Assembly: GCA_012103535.1 (NCBI GenBank)
Contig: WLWQ01000001.1
Location: 1,556,280-1,620,279, forward strand
From: Pseudomonadales bacterium
Lineage (GTDB): Bacteria; Pseudomonadota; Gammaproteobacteria; Pseudomonadales; Pseudohongiellaceae
Direction: 5' to 3'
DNA: 64,000 nt
Numbering within the stretch: position 1 is the first letter of the stretch; every line of letters starts with the position of its first letter. Position numbers and translations under genes: made by a program. The notes under the pieces are model-generated. The model saw only the letters and a program-made list of their open reading frames with translations, did no database searches and had not been told where the DNA came from. This document shows positions 19,879-29,333 of the stretch, in pieces.

Positions 19879-21246
19879 CTATTTATTAATATAGGTTTCT
19901 CGTAGAACTTTCAATAAGGGTTGCCGCAAATTTTGCTGGCTGTAATCGTCTTTAAAGTAACTCGTGTACACGGCGACTAAGTCATGCTCAGGATTAACAA
20001 CCAGCGCCTGACCACCCCAGCCGCCCTTGATCATAAATCCATCCTTGTCTATGTAATCCCATTGGTAGGCATTGTGGCTGCCATCATCTCTTACCAGGTT
20101 AGGATTGGGCGAATCCAGCAATAAGTCCAGATATTCTTGCGAAACAATTCTTTCAGAACTAACAACGGAATAGGAAGGTGTAAAGAGTAATCCAAAACGT
20201 GCCATGTCTCGCATATTAGAAAGAAATCCGCCATGGGTTAACGGAATACCGTAGCGATAGGCCAGGAAGGAAGCATCGGATTCCGCTCCGATGTTTCTCC
20301 AAATTTCTCGGGAAAAGGTCTCTTGAAAAGGTTCTCCGGTAATTTTTTCAATCAACCAGGCGAGGACAAAGGTATTTACACCGGAGTAAGAAAAGCGCTG
20401 ACCCTGTTCTGCATGCTGGGTCGTATCTAGTGTCGAGAGGAAATCGTAAGGATTATCGGGGGCAGCTTCGTCGCGAAAGCCATCGCCGATAGCCATGGAG
20501 TACTGGTAGTAGCAAGACTGCCTGTCGTCATACTCATCCTGACAATCCAGGCCAGTGGACATGTCGAGAATGTTTCTAACAGTGATTCCGGCAAAGTCAG
20601 ATGTTCCTAATTCAGGAATGTAGTGCTCTATCTCCTTGCTAGTATCGATGAGACCTCGCTCTTCGAAGATCCTGATCAAGAGAGATGGCATTACCTTTGC
20701 GACCGACCAGTAAATCGGTTTTTCATGGGGCTCCATGCGAGGATAAGATTCGTAAACGATTTCTCCCTTATGAAGAATCAGCATTCCTAATGTGGTTGTC
20801 ATGTCATGATGAAGAAAGGCATCGAATGACATTTGCCCATCAGGTGTAGCAACGGGAAACTGTGCAATCTCTGTTTTAGTTGCCAAAGCTAGTTCTTTCA
20901 CAGCGCCGGAGCGATAAACGTTTACCGTAGGATATAGCTGATGTACGTTTTTGTGCATCCAGGCCATTTGTTCGCCGGTCACCGTCCACCAGATGTCATC
21001 GGTAGGTAGCAAACGCTGACGTTGTTGCACTTCATCCCAACTCGAAGCAGCCGCGAAATCATCTGGCTGCGCAACCATGATTGCAGACCAGGAACTAATT
21101 ATGCCGAGCACAGCGCTTGCGAGCAGAATTTTTCTTAATTGTTGTCTGTACATAGGTTGAGAATGCCGCAAACATTCGGGCATGTACAGGCAAGGGATAG
21201 AACGAAATAAAGCGTGAGTGGTAGACTCAGTTTGGCAAGGAATCAT
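19879..21246 (-). CDS. Serine hydrolase, beta-lactamase / esterase EstB type
   Basis: A class C beta-lactamase-fold hydrolase of 455 residues. The catalytic SxxK is in YWSVAKVMPSLLIRIFEERG; the second motif is YSGVN in FSYSGVNTFVLAWLIEKITG (YSG rather than the more common YSN or YAN); the third is KGGWGGQ near the C-terminus. A hydrophobic signal-like segment (KILLASAVLGIISSWSAIMVA) follows the methionine at codon 32 (21153), which may be the real start; neither start has a strong ribosome-binding site. Such proteins are usually periplasmic esterases or peptidases rather than antibiotic-resistance enzymes. Confidence 0.83.
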   Translation of the reverse strand: MIPCQTESTTHALFRSIPCLYMPECLRHSQPMYRQQLRKILLASAVLGIISSWSAIMVAQPDDFAAASSWDEVQQRQRLLPTDDIWWTVTGEQMAWMHKNVHQLYPTVNVYRSGAVKELALATKTEIAQFPVATPDGQMSFDAFLHHDMTTTLGMLILHKGEIVYESYPRMEPHEKPIYWSVAKVMPSLLIRIFEERGLIDTSKEIEHYIPELGTSDFAGITVRNILDMSTGLDCQDEYDDRQSCYYQYSMAIGDGFRDEAAPDNPYDFLSTLDTTQHAEQGQRFSYSGVNTFVLAWLIEKITGEPFQETFSREIWRNIGAESDASFLAYRYGIPLTHGGFLSNMRDMARFGLLFTPSYSVVSSERIVSQEYLDLLLDSPNPNLVRDDGSHNAYQWDYIDKDGFMIKGGWGGQALVVNPEHDLVAVYTSYFKDDYSQQNLRQPLLKVLRETYINK

Positions 21247-21258
21247 TAAGGGACAGTT

Positions 21259-22194
21259 ATGGCACTAGATCCGCAAGCAAAGGCTCTACTGGAAAGCGCC
21301 GAACAATCGGGAGCCCCACCTTTTAATGCCTATCCGGCAGCGGAAGCCCGAGCAGTATATGATCAGGCGAGCGAGCTGGTGAGAGGAAATCCACCGGAAT
21401 CCCATAGCATTGATGCTATCGTTATTCCCGGCCCCGCTGGAGCTATACCTGCCTGGGTCTACAAACCTTCAGCTGAACAAAACTTGCCGGTGTTGGTTTA
21501 CTTTCACGGTGGTGGATACACCATCGGTTCGCTCAAAAGCCATGACTGCGTGTGCCGTGGCTTGTGTATCGAAGCGAACTGTATTGTTGTCTCGGTTGAC
21601 TATCGACTGGCACCAGAAAATAAATATCCGGCGGCAGTTGACGATGCCTGGGCTGCTGCTCAATGGGCTGCCAGCAATGCCGAATCCCTGGGTGGAAATC
21701 CGAACAACGTGGCGATAGGTGGTGATAGCGCCGGTGGTAATTTAACCGCCGTGGTATCGCTGTTAGCGAAAGAGTCAGGTAACCCATATTTTGTTTTTCA
21801 ATTGTTAATTTATCCTGGTACCGACATGTCTTGCTCCTTCGAGTCACACAAAACCTTTGGCCAAGGTTATCGCTTAACCAATGAACTTATCGATTGGTTT
21901 TATGATCATTATTTTTCGAAAGACGATGATCTTAGCCACTGGAAAGCTTCTCCATTAAACGCAGAAGACCTGAGTGGATTACCTTCAGCATTTGTACTAA
22001 GCGCCGGTTACGATCCGCTACAGGACGAAAACAGAGCTTATGCTGAAAAACTGACTAGTGCTGGAGTTAAAGTAAAGCACTCGCACTATGAGGGGATGAT
22101 GCATGGATTTGTTACCATGCCCGGGGTGATCGATAAGGCGAAAACAGCAATAAGTGAATGTGCTGCCGAACTGCGACAGGCATTCCAAAACTAG
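21259..22194 (+). CDS. Alpha/beta hydrolase, hormone-sensitive-lipase type
   Basis: The 311-residue protein shows the HSL-family signature: HGGGYTIGSLKSHD for the oxyanion hole, GDSAGGNLTAVVS for the nucleophile Ser, an Asp in AGYDPLQDENRAYAEKL and a His in GMMHGFVTMPG. Family members hydrolyse esters of short to medium acids. No signal peptide is present, so it should be cytosolic. A gggacag sequence precedes the ATG. It starts just 12 bp from the divergent beta-lactamase-fold gene, so the two share a very compact promoter region or the real start of that neighbour is further inside. Confidence 0.88.
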   Translation: MALDPQAKALLESAEQSGAPPFNAYPAAEARAVYDQASELVRGNPPESHSIDAIVIPGPAGAIPAWVYKPSAEQNLPVLVYFHGGGYTIGSLKSHDCVCRGLCIEANCIVVSVDYRLAPENKYPAAVDDAWAAAQWAASNAESLGGNPNNVAIGGDSAGGNLTAVVSLLAKESGNPYFVFQLLIYPGTDMSCSFESHKTFGQGYRLTNELIDWFYDHYFSKDDDLSHWKASPLNAEDLSGLPSAFVLSAGYDPLQDENRAYAEKLTSAGVKVKHSHYEGMMHGFVTMPGVIDKAKTAISECAAELRQAFQN

Positions 22195-22271
22195 GGCTAA
22201 TTGTTTATAACCCGAATGTCATGGATAACGATTGTCCTCGGCGTTAAATTCTCGAGCACAGAGATTGGATT

Positions 22272-23960
22272 ATGCATTCAAGACTGATTACAAAAATTAT
22301 TCTAGCGACCTTGTCATTCCTGCCTGGCAGCAATGTTCTAGCGCAATGCGACCCTGATCGCAACGGTGTGGAAGTCGCACGGGGTATTGTATTTGCAGAT
22401 TCCAATGAAAACTTACTGAGAGATACAGACGAATCGGGAATCGAAGGGGTAGCGGTATCAAACGGCTGCGAAGTTGTGACAACAAATATTGATGGCAGTT
22501 ACGAAATAAGCATTGCACCAACCGAAATCCTATTTATCAGCAAACCGGCAGACTATTTAACCGCTGTAGATGACGCTAATGTGCCGCAGTTTTTTTATCG
22601 GCACTATCCTAATGGCACACCGGCACAAATTTCTGGTACTTCAGTGGAATGGTTGTGGCCGGTAATCGAATCCACCGGCCCTCTCCCTGAATCGGTGGAT
22701 TTTCCACTCACTCCTTCGGAAGGTGCGGCTGAGAATTTTCTTGCCCATGGATTCGCCGACACTCAGGCTCAATATGAACCCGGCCAAGACATGGTGCGGG
22801 AAGACTTGGTCAATCCTCTAATTGGCAATACCTATGATGTTGAATTCGGGCTTACTGTTGGAGATGTAGTGTTTGACAATCTGGGACTCTACGATCGACA
22901 TAAAGCAATGATGGGATTAATGGGAATCCCGCAGTGGTACCTGCCGGGTAATCACGATATGAATTTCGAATCTCCCAATGGCCGCTTTGCCAATGAAACT
23001 TATAAATTGCATTTCGGCCCCACCTACTATTCTTTTGATCATGGCAATGTTCACTTTGTCGCGCTGAATAATGTGCAATATGCAGGCGATGGCAATGAAA
23101 TGGGCAACGGTGTATATCGAGGATTTATCAGCCGGGCGCAATTGCAATGGCTTAGGAATGACTTAGAACGAGTACCCAAAAACAAGTTACTGGTTATCGC
23201 CAGTCATATTCCTTTGGTGGCGGAGGCAGACGACGGTGTTTCTCCAATATTAACGGGCCCAAATACTGAAAATTTTTCAGAACTGCTGCAAATCATTGCT
23301 CCGTTCGAGCATATCTACGGACTCGCCGGGCATGACACCAGCAACAGCTTCAAAGTTGAAGTTAATCATGAGCATGGTTGGACCGGAACGCCCTGGATTG
23401 CTCACACTCTGGCCGAAGTCAGAGGCAGCGGCTGGACTCGAGGGCCACAGGATTTCCGTGGCGTTCGAGATGCCATGATGGAAGATGGCAATCCAAACGG
23501 ATTTTATGTGTTGAAGTTTAACGATGTAGATCTAACGCCAGAATTCATTCCCTTTCCTTCCAGTACCGATGGCACCAATCGTATGCGGGTAACTCTCGAT
23601 CCGCCAATTTCACAAACTGGCGCAGAAAGCATTCACCGTGGCACCCTGCAATCCAATACTAAAATCATTGTTAATTTATTCGATGGAGGAGTCAGAGATC
23701 TGGTATGGGCCTCGATTGATGGTTCCGCCAATCAGCCGATGACCTATACAGTTCGAACTGACCCTTTTATAGAAGCACTGTATGAAGAGTATCTAAACAC
23801 AGAGGATGCATTTTCGACACCCGATCGATCTTCACATATTTGGGAATTGGCCATGCCAGATAATTTGAATGCTGGACTGCACCGTATTGTCGTAACCAGC
23901 ACAGACGAATTCGGACAGTCTCAGCGCGGTACGTTTACTTTTGAAATCGTAGACGATTAG
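22272..23960 (+). CDS. Secreted calcineurin-like metallophosphoesterase
   Basis: The 562-residue protein has a signal peptide (SRLITKIILATLSFLPGSN, near VLA-QC), then a SdrD B-like beta domain (about 30-105: GIVFADSNENLLRDTDESGIEGVAVSNG), a central metallophosphoesterase domain and a C-terminal beta domain. Metal motifs are FADTQ (D-x-Q in place of D-x-H), GDVVFDN, GNHDMNF, ASHIPL and AGHDTSN (instead of GHTH). The altered first and last motifs fit a recognised branch of periplasmic phosphoesterases, but they leave metal binding slightly uncertain. Substrate is unknown. It follows the HSL-type hydrolase by 77 bp. Confidence 0.82.
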   Translation: MHSRLITKIILATLSFLPGSNVLAQCDPDRNGVEVARGIVFADSNENLLRDTDESGIEGVAVSNGCEVVTTNIDGSYEISIAPTEILFISKPADYLTAVDDANVPQFFYRHYPNGTPAQISGTSVEWLWPVIESTGPLPESVDFPLTPSEGAAENFLAHGFADTQAQYEPGQDMVREDLVNPLIGNTYDVEFGLTVGDVVFDNLGLYDRHKAMMGLMGIPQWYLPGNHDMNFESPNGRFANETYKLHFGPTYYSFDHGNVHFVALNNVQYAGDGNEMGNGVYRGFISRAQLQWLRNDLERVPKNKLLVIASHIPLVAEADDGVSPILTGPNTENFSELLQIIAPFEHIYGLAGHDTSNSFKVEVNHEHGWTGTPWIAHTLAEVRGSGWTRGPQDFRGVRDAMMEDGNPNGFYVLKFNDVDLTPEFIPFPSSTDGTNRMRVTLDPPISQTGAESIHRGTLQSNTKIIVNLFDGGVRDLVWASIDGSANQPMTYTVRTDPFIEALYEEYLNTEDAFSTPDRSSHIWELAMPDNLNAGLHRIVVTSTDEFGQSQRGTFTFEIVDD

Positions 23961-24431
23961 TTACAACCTTCTTCCGAGCCTTTTTTCAACCTGTCTTTTT
24001 TCCCAATCAGTACCAAACAGATTAAATACCTCGAATACGGACAGACCATGAGATATCACTCCCACACCCCAGCCCAGAGCTGCCCACCAGAACCACATAT
24101 ACTCTGGTGACAGGTAAATGTTAGCGGCGATCAATATCGGAACAACTATCACATAAGAAATGAGGTGCATGTAAAATCCTTTGATATCTCTCACATGCTC
24201 GATGGCATCCATTTCTTCATAAGTCATATTGGCTTTTTCATTTGGCATATCACTCTCCTGCTGCAATTCATTTAAGTCCACCTCAAACACCGCGGCAAGA
24301 GCATTGATAGATTCCAGACCGGCATTCTGACCACGCTCGATACGCTGAATTGTGCGCACACTTAGCCCAGTCATCTCTGCGAGTTGCTCCTGAGACCAAC
24401 CCCTTTGCAATCTTAGTTTTCTAACAATCAT
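23961..24431 (-). CDS. XRE-family HTH regulator fused to a 2TM domain
   Basis: The likely start is the ATG at 24431 (156 residues), where the helix-turn-helix begins; the open frame extends to 24518 but the added residues look unlike protein. Residues 1-60 hold the HTH (RLQRGWSQEQLAEMTGLSVR TIQRIERGQ, written here with a break). Residues 85-156 carry a 2TM-domain motif: DIKGFYMHLISYVIVVPILI, a second hydrophobic segment WFWWAALGWGVGVISHGLSV, and an amphipathic end WEKRQVEKRLGRRL. This makes it a membrane-tethered DNA-binding protein of a type seen in many bacteria; targets are unknown, and autoregulation is possible. It is convergent with the phosphoesterase gene with no gap. Confidence 0.82.
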   Translation of the reverse strand: MIVRKLRLQRGWSQEQLAEMTGLSVRTIQRIERGQNAGLESINALAAVFEVDLNELQQESDMPNEKANMTYEEMDAIEHVRDIKGFYMHLISYVIVVPILIAANIYLSPEYMWFWWAALGWGVGVISHGLSVFEVFNLFGTDWEKRQVEKRLGRRL

Positions 24432-24531
24432 TTGAATGACTCTCGACGATGATTTCCGGGAATTATGAAAATGCCCAGGCAGGAAAAACACGGCATAAAC
24501 CCGACAGAGAACTGACAACTAGCCGACAAGC

Positions 24532-25053
24532 CTAGAGCCAGCGTCGAACACGGCTTTTGTAAGCCAGATATTTCTCACCAAATTTTTCTTCTAGATAGCT
24601 TTCTTCTTTCTTTATAGCTATGTGATACACCAGCAGGGCGCCTGGTATTGCGGTAAACACAATCCAGAGACTGTTAGTCGCAATTCCGATGCCAATATTG
24701 AACAAGCAAAATCCAGTGTAGATCGGATTACGAGACCAGCGATAAAGGCCGGTAGTTATGATCTGAGTAGTCGGTTTCCAGGGCTCAATCGCCGTCCCTA
24801 CCCGTTTAAAAACACTGTTAACCAATATCGCCACCGCCACGCCAAACACAGTAATGGCAATACCTATGGGCTGAAAGGATGCAGGTACGCCTATACCGAG
24901 AGGCCAAAGGTAGTCTATCCCTCCGCCCATAAAAATCAGGATGACGAATATCAGTGGAGGCGGAAATTTAACGGCTGCGCCTTTTTCGTCACTGCCAATT
25001 TGATTCCTAGATTGATCTGAATCAGCAACTGTTTGCTCGTTTTCTTCTTTCAT
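24532..25053 (-). CDS. Isoprenylcysteine methyltransferase-family membrane protein
   Basis: This 173-residue integral membrane protein has about four hydrophobic segments and the ICMT/PEMT signature TTGLYRWSRNPIYTGFCLFN followed by KKEESYLEEKFGEKYLAYKSRVRRWL, which carries the SAM-binding and catalytic residues of the family. Bacterial members methylate unknown small molecules or lipids; prenylated proteins are not expected. It lies 100 bp upstream of the HTH-2TM gene on the same strand and only 24 bp from the open frame of the divergent Usp gene. Confidence 0.85.
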   Translation of the reverse strand: MKEENEQTVADSDQSRNQIGSDEKGAAVKFPPPLIFVILIFMGGGIDYLWPLGIGVPASFQPIGIAITVFGVAVAILVNSVFKRVGTAIEPWKPTTQIITTGLYRWSRNPIYTGFCLFNIGIGIATNSLWIVFTAIPGALLVYHIAIKKEESYLEEKFGEKYLAYKSRVRRWL

Positions 25054-25127
25054 AGGCTCAACTTATCAAATAAATCGTGGCGAGGGTATTGAGCCAAAAC
25101 AATATACCGCCCCAGGAGAGCATGAGT

Positions 25128-26027
25128 ATGAATACAGTTAAGAAAATTCTTATTGTGCTCGATGTCTATCATGACTTCCGGGACGATCCTCAGCATCAAC
25201 CTGTTGAAACCCGTAAGGCCATCGACTTCATCGGCAACCGCAAAGAGGCACAGATTTATCTCGTCGGCTGTGGGTTCGAAGAGTTTCTACATGACAATTA
25301 TGCAAACTATGGTCCGCAGGCTATCGACCAACGCAAACAGTTTCTTGCCGAAATGGAAGAACGGCTAGCCGTTTTTGCTACCGCACTTAAGGACAAGGGA
25401 TATAACGTTGACTGCCGAGTACATTGGACTTATCCACGCTACGAACAAATCGCCAACGAAGCAATAGACCTCGACGTTGATCTGGTAGTGCAGCACGTGC
25501 ATGCGCAGAGGGCTATCGAGCGACATAATCTTTCCCATGATTCCTGGCAGTTGATTAAGTTCTGTCAGAAGCCATTGCTCTTAGTAAAAGATCAAGAATG
25601 GCCAGAGCAACCAACTATCGTAGCAGCAGTAGATCCGATTCATAGCCAACACAAACCACTAGGACTGGACTACAAAATTATGGATACAGCATTGAGCGCA
25701 AAGCAATCGCTAGGCGGAAACTGCCATGTCCTTCATGCATACTCAGAGAAGGCTCGAGCCTTTTTCGGTGACGGTCTATTAAAGGAAGACCATTCCAAAG
25801 CCTTGCAAGGACTGCTTGCAAACTACAAGCTTCCAGCAGAGTCGATCCATCTGATTGACGAAACGCCGGCGAAAGCAATCTTGCAATGCAGAAAATCATT
25901 CAATGCGGATGTAGTAGTGCTGGGAGCCTTATCCCGCTCAAGGCTGTCGGAACAAATTATTGGAAATACAGCAAATCGCGTGCTGGATTATGTGCAATCA
26001 GATTTATTCATAGTAAGAGCAGAATAG
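25128..26027 (+). CDS. Tandem universal stress protein (UspA family)
   Basis: I choose the ATG at 25128 because an aggaga ribosome-binding site lies about 8 bases upstream; the frame is open back to 25077. The protein of about 299 residues consists of two Usp domains. The first begins KKILIVLDVYHDF and the second begins PTIVAAVDPIH and ends VVVLGALSRSRLSEQIIGNTANRVLDYVQSDLFIVRAE, with the G-x(9)-G-S/N ATP-binding pattern (GALSRSRLSEQIIGNTAN). This is the UspE-like layout. Such proteins are cytosolic stress-response factors. It is convergent with the methyltransferase gene with no gap. Confidence 0.87.
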   Translation: MNTVKKILIVLDVYHDFRDDPQHQPVETRKAIDFIGNRKEAQIYLVGCGFEEFLHDNYANYGPQAIDQRKQFLAEMEERLAVFATALKDKGYNVDCRVHWTYPRYEQIANEAIDLDVDLVVQHVHAQRAIERHNLSHDSWQLIKFCQKPLLLVKDQEWPEQPTIVAAVDPIHSQHKPLGLDYKIMDTALSAKQSLGGNCHVLHAYSEKARAFFGDGLLKEDHSKALQGLLANYKLPAESIHLIDETPAKAILQCRKSFNADVVVLGALSRSRLSEQIIGNTANRVLDYVQSDLFIVRAE

Positions 26028-26939
26028 TTAGCGATCTCGATATTTAAATCTCAGGATTTTCAAACCCCTTTCTGGATATTTGTCTTTGAATTCCTCCGCG
26101 GCAGGAATTGTTTCCAAAAATTCCGCGTTCGGCGCGTGTTGAGTAAACTTGTCCAGCAAAAACTGCTGATCGAGGAAGGGGCTGTTCAATGTGGCGATTA
26201 TTTCTGCTTCATCATTACAAAGCTGAGAGAGTCTTTTAATCACCGCGGCATAATTCTTTTCCGCATCGAAGCTTCCCCGCTGACGCGCCGGGGGATCGAT
26301 AACAACCAGGTCGTAACGCCCAAATTGCTTGATGCGTCCCCAGGAAGTAAAGACATTGTAAGGAATTTGATTTATGGCACGGGCATCCTGTTGATTATGG
26401 GAATGATTTAACAGCCCCCAACTCATGCTGGTTTTAGACATATCGACATTTGTTACAGCCTTCGCCCCACCTGCCAATGCAGCGACTGAAAAAGAACAGG
26501 TATAGGCAAACAGATTTAACACATTCTTCTCGGCACTATTCGTCTTAATCCAGGTGCGAAGTGGGCGCACATCCAAAAAGAGTCCACTGTTTTGTTGCCT
26601 GCCCAGATGGACTTCAAATTTTAAATCGTTTTCTAACGCAAGAATTTCATCCGCTGCTTGCCCTGCAAGAATTTCAGAAGGTGAGTCTTTCTCATAACGT
26701 TTTTGCAGAATGATTGAAGCTATTTGTGAGCACTGATCTGATTGTGCGATTGCAGCTAACAATAAGTCCAAATTATCGACTGGTGCATAAGCAGTGATTA
26801 AAAGCGCTGGATCGTACCAGTCTATACAGATGTGTTGATACTCAGGGTACATTTGTCCCCTACCATGAAAAATGCGACGCGCGTCTGACTGCCTGGTCTT
26901 AAAGAAAGCGTTCAGTGACTTCTCAATGGGCTCAAACAT
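26028..26939 (-). CDS. Class I SAM-dependent methyltransferase (RlmI/RlmL-like)
   Basis: The 303-residue protein resembles the catalytic half of RlmI-type 23S rRNA cytosine methyltransferases. The SAM motif I is NLFAYTCSFSVAALAGGAKAV followed by the acidic VDMSK; motif IV is VVIDPPARQRGSF. An RFEVHL-like lead-in (LKFEVHLGRQQNSGLFLDVR) is also typical. The N-terminal PUA domain of RlmI is missing, so the substrate may differ. The catalytic Cys of m5C enzymes is not evident at the DPP motif. It is likely an RNA-modifying enzyme acting in the cytosol. Confidence 0.8.
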   Translation of the reverse strand: MFEPIEKSLNAFFKTRQSDARRIFHGRGQMYPEYQHICIDWYDPALLITAYAPVDNLDLLLAAIAQSDQCSQIASIILQKRYEKDSPSEILAGQAADEILALENDLKFEVHLGRQQNSGLFLDVRPLRTWIKTNSAEKNVLNLFAYTCSFSVAALAGGAKAVTNVDMSKTSMSWGLLNHSHNQQDARAINQIPYNVFTSWGRIKQFGRYDLVVIDPPARQRGSFDAEKNYAAVIKRLSQLCNDEAEIIATLNSPFLDQQFLLDKFTQHAPNAEFLETIPAAEEFKDKYPERGLKILRFKYRDR

Positions 26940-27080
26940 AGCTAATAGTTTTAATTTTCAAACGAAGCGTTCGGTACCGGCTTGAATCAGTTGTAATCGG
27001 TCTATTTTTTCTACCAATACCCATTCTTGTTGGAATAAGGTAAGTTTCTTGTTGCCAGCAGATTACACCAGTGAGAAGGA

Positions 27081-28700
27081 ATGCCAAAACTATACGACTA
27101 CATAATCGTCGGTGCAGGAACAGCCGGGTGCGTGCTGGCCAATCGCTTGTCTGCAGATCCGGAGAATCAAGTTCTTTTATTGGAAGCCGGCGGTAAAGAT
27201 AATTATTTCTGGATTGATATCCCTGTTGGATACCTCTACACCATTGCCAATCCTCGAACAGATTGGTGTTATGAAATTGAACCTGATCCTGGTCTTAACG
27301 GCAGAACAATCGGCTATGCCAGAGGAAAAGTGTTAGGTGGTTGTTCTTCTATAAACGCAATGATCTACATGCGTGGCCAAAAAAGCCATTACGACCATTG
27401 GGCTTCACTGGGGAATCGTGGATGGAGCTGGGATGATGTGCTTCCTGTCTTCAAGCAATCGGAAGATTATCAACACGGCGCTGATGAGTTTCACGGCAGC
27501 GGTGGAGAATTGCGGGTTGAAGAAAGAAGAGTCAATTGGGAGATCCTCGATGCCTGGCGCGATGCTGCCGAGGAATGCGGAATACCGAAAATAGAAAAAT
27601 TCAATCGTGGAGACAATTTCGGGAATTCTTATTTCCAGATGAATCAGCGCAGAGGCTCTCGCTGGAGCGCGACAAAAGCCTACCTTCGCTCAGTAGAATC
27701 ACGCCCAAATTTAACGATTCTGACTGAGGCTCATGTTGAGAAACTCGCCTTCGCAGACGAAACTGCAAAGCTTCTAGTAAACGGACTTTATGCTCGAGTA
27801 GGCAATGAAGCCACTCAACTCTTTAGCGCAAACAAGGAGGTCTTATTATCGGCAGGATCCATTGGCTCACCGCAGATCTTACAGTTATCTGGCATCGGAC
27901 CTGCTCAGTTACTCAATGAAAAAGGCATCCGTACGAAATTGGATTTGGCCGGAGTAGGAGAAAACCTCCATGACCATCTACAAGTGCGCAGTATCTACAA
28001 GGTTGATAACACCGTCACCTTAAACCAACGGGCAAATTCACTTATTGGCAAACTTGCCATGGGTCTAGAATATTTTCTATTTAAAACCGGGCCGTTAACG
28101 ATGCCCCCTTCACAACTCGGCGCGTTCGCCAAAAGCGACCCTGAACAAACTTCGGCAAACATCGAATGGCATGTTCAACCGCTTTCCCTGGAAAAATTTG
28201 GTGATCCCTTACACAGTTATAACGCTATTACTCCATCGGTCTGTAATTTGCGACCTGACAGTCGTGGCAATGTGCGAATAAAGACCAACGATTCGGCAGA
28301 TTACCCGGCCATCTCACTAAATTATCTTTCATCTTCAGTTGATGAAGAAGTCGCGGTAAGCGGTCTTAAGTTTACGCGGAAGATTATGGCTGCCAATGCT
28401 TTAAGGAAGTTTAATCCAGAAGAAATTAAACCCGGACCTGAAATACAAACCGATGAACAACTCTTGGATGCGGCGCGAAACCTCGGCACAACAATTTTCC
28501 ACCCTGTCGGCACCTGCAAGATGGGCAACGATGAAATGGCAGTAGTAAATGACCGACTGCAGGTGCGTGGTGTTGAAAATTTACGGGTCATCGATGCCTC
28601 GATAATGCCTCGAATTACTTCGGGTAATACCAATACCCCCACTGTTATGATCGCCGAGAAAGGCGCAGAATTTATTTTACAGGGAGAAACTCGATCGTGA
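27081..28700 (+). CDS. GMC-family FAD oxidoreductase (choline/alcohol dehydrogenase type)
   Basis: The 539-residue enzyme starts with the FAD fold DYIIVGAGTAGCVLANRLS. GMC signatures follow: RGKVLGGCSSINAMIYMRG, LLSAGSIGSPQILQLSGIGP, and the C-terminal HPVGTCKMG with the catalytic His and NTNTPTVMIAEKGAEFI. Family members oxidise primary alcohols such as choline; no betaine aldehyde dehydrogenase or betI is present, so choline is not especially supported. Its TGA overlaps the GTG start of the following GST gene by 4 bp, so the two are translationally coupled and may act on the same compound. Confidence 0.88.
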   Translation: MPKLYDYIIVGAGTAGCVLANRLSADPENQVLLLEAGGKDNYFWIDIPVGYLYTIANPRTDWCYEIEPDPGLNGRTIGYARGKVLGGCSSINAMIYMRGQKSHYDHWASLGNRGWSWDDVLPVFKQSEDYQHGADEFHGSGGELRVEERRVNWEILDAWRDAAEECGIPKIEKFNRGDNFGNSYFQMNQRRGSRWSATKAYLRSVESRPNLTILTEAHVEKLAFADETAKLLVNGLYARVGNEATQLFSANKEVLLSAGSIGSPQILQLSGIGPAQLLNEKGIRTKLDLAGVGENLHDHLQVRSIYKVDNTVTLNQRANSLIGKLAMGLEYFLFKTGPLTMPPSQLGAFAKSDPEQTSANIEWHVQPLSLEKFGDPLHSYNAITPSVCNLRPDSRGNVRIKTNDSADYPAISLNYLSSSVDEEVAVSGLKFTRKIMAANALRKFNPEEIKPGPEIQTDEQLLDAARNLGTTIFHPVGTCKMGNDEMAVVNDRLQVRGVENLRVIDASIMPRITSGNTNTPTVMIAEKGAEFILQGETRS

Positions 28701-29320
28701 TTTTTTACTACGCTATTCAAACCGTCTCAGTTGCCACACAAATTGCTCTAGAAGAAGCGGGTGCCGAATACAAAGACCAATTGGTGAATTTTAAAACTAC
28801 CGAACAACGCTCTGATGATTATCTAAAAATTAATCCGAAGGGGCGCGTGCCTGCACTAATTACTGATGAAGGAATAATCACAGAAACTCCCGCACTACTT
28901 GCGTATGTTGCCCAAACTTATCCGAAAGCGAAGCTAGCCCCGCTGGATGATCCCTTTCAGTTTGCAAAACTCCAGGAATTTAATAACTACCTCTGTTCGA
29001 CAGTACATGTGAATCATGCCCATAAGATGCGAGGTAGTCGCTGGGTCGAAGAAGATGACAAGGAGTCACAGGCAGCGATGACGGCGAAAGTTTCAAAAAC
29101 CATGGCGGAATCTTTTCTGCTAATAGAGAACGAAGTATTTGTTGGGCCCTGGGTACTCGGTGATAACTTCAGCGTTGCTGATTGCTATTTGTTCTGCATT
29201 TCAAATTGGTTGGCGGGTGACAAAGTGGAGATTAAAGATTTCCCAAAAATCTATGATCATCATTTGCGTATGCGGGAGCGACCGTCAGTGCAAAAGGTCA
29301 TGGCGATTCACGGGATTTAG
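28697..29320 (+). CDS. Glutathione S-transferase family protein
   Basis: The 207-residue protein starts at a GTG overlapping the GMC stop (GTGA), with a gggaga ribosome-binding site about 8 bases upstream. The N-terminal thioredoxin-like domain has YAIQTVSVATQIALEEAG and the cis-Pro region NPKGRVPALITDEGIITETPALLAYVA, including the ET glutathione-binding pair; the C-terminal domain is helical with WVLGDNFSVADCYLFCISNW, the N-capping box of GSTs. It should bind glutathione in the cytosol. Coupling to the GMC enzyme suggests detoxification of its product, which is inference. Confidence 0.87.
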   Translation: MIFYYAIQTVSVATQIALEEAGAEYKDQLVNFKTTEQRSDDYLKINPKGRVPALITDEGIITETPALLAYVAQTYPKAKLAPLDDPFQFAKLQEFNNYLCSTVHVNHAHKMRGSRWVEEDDKESQAAMTAKVSKTMAESFLLIENEVFVGPWVLGDNFSVADCYLFCISNWLAGDKVEIKDFPKIYDHHLRMRERPSVQKVMAIHGI

Positions 29321-29333
29321 AGCAACGTGCGGA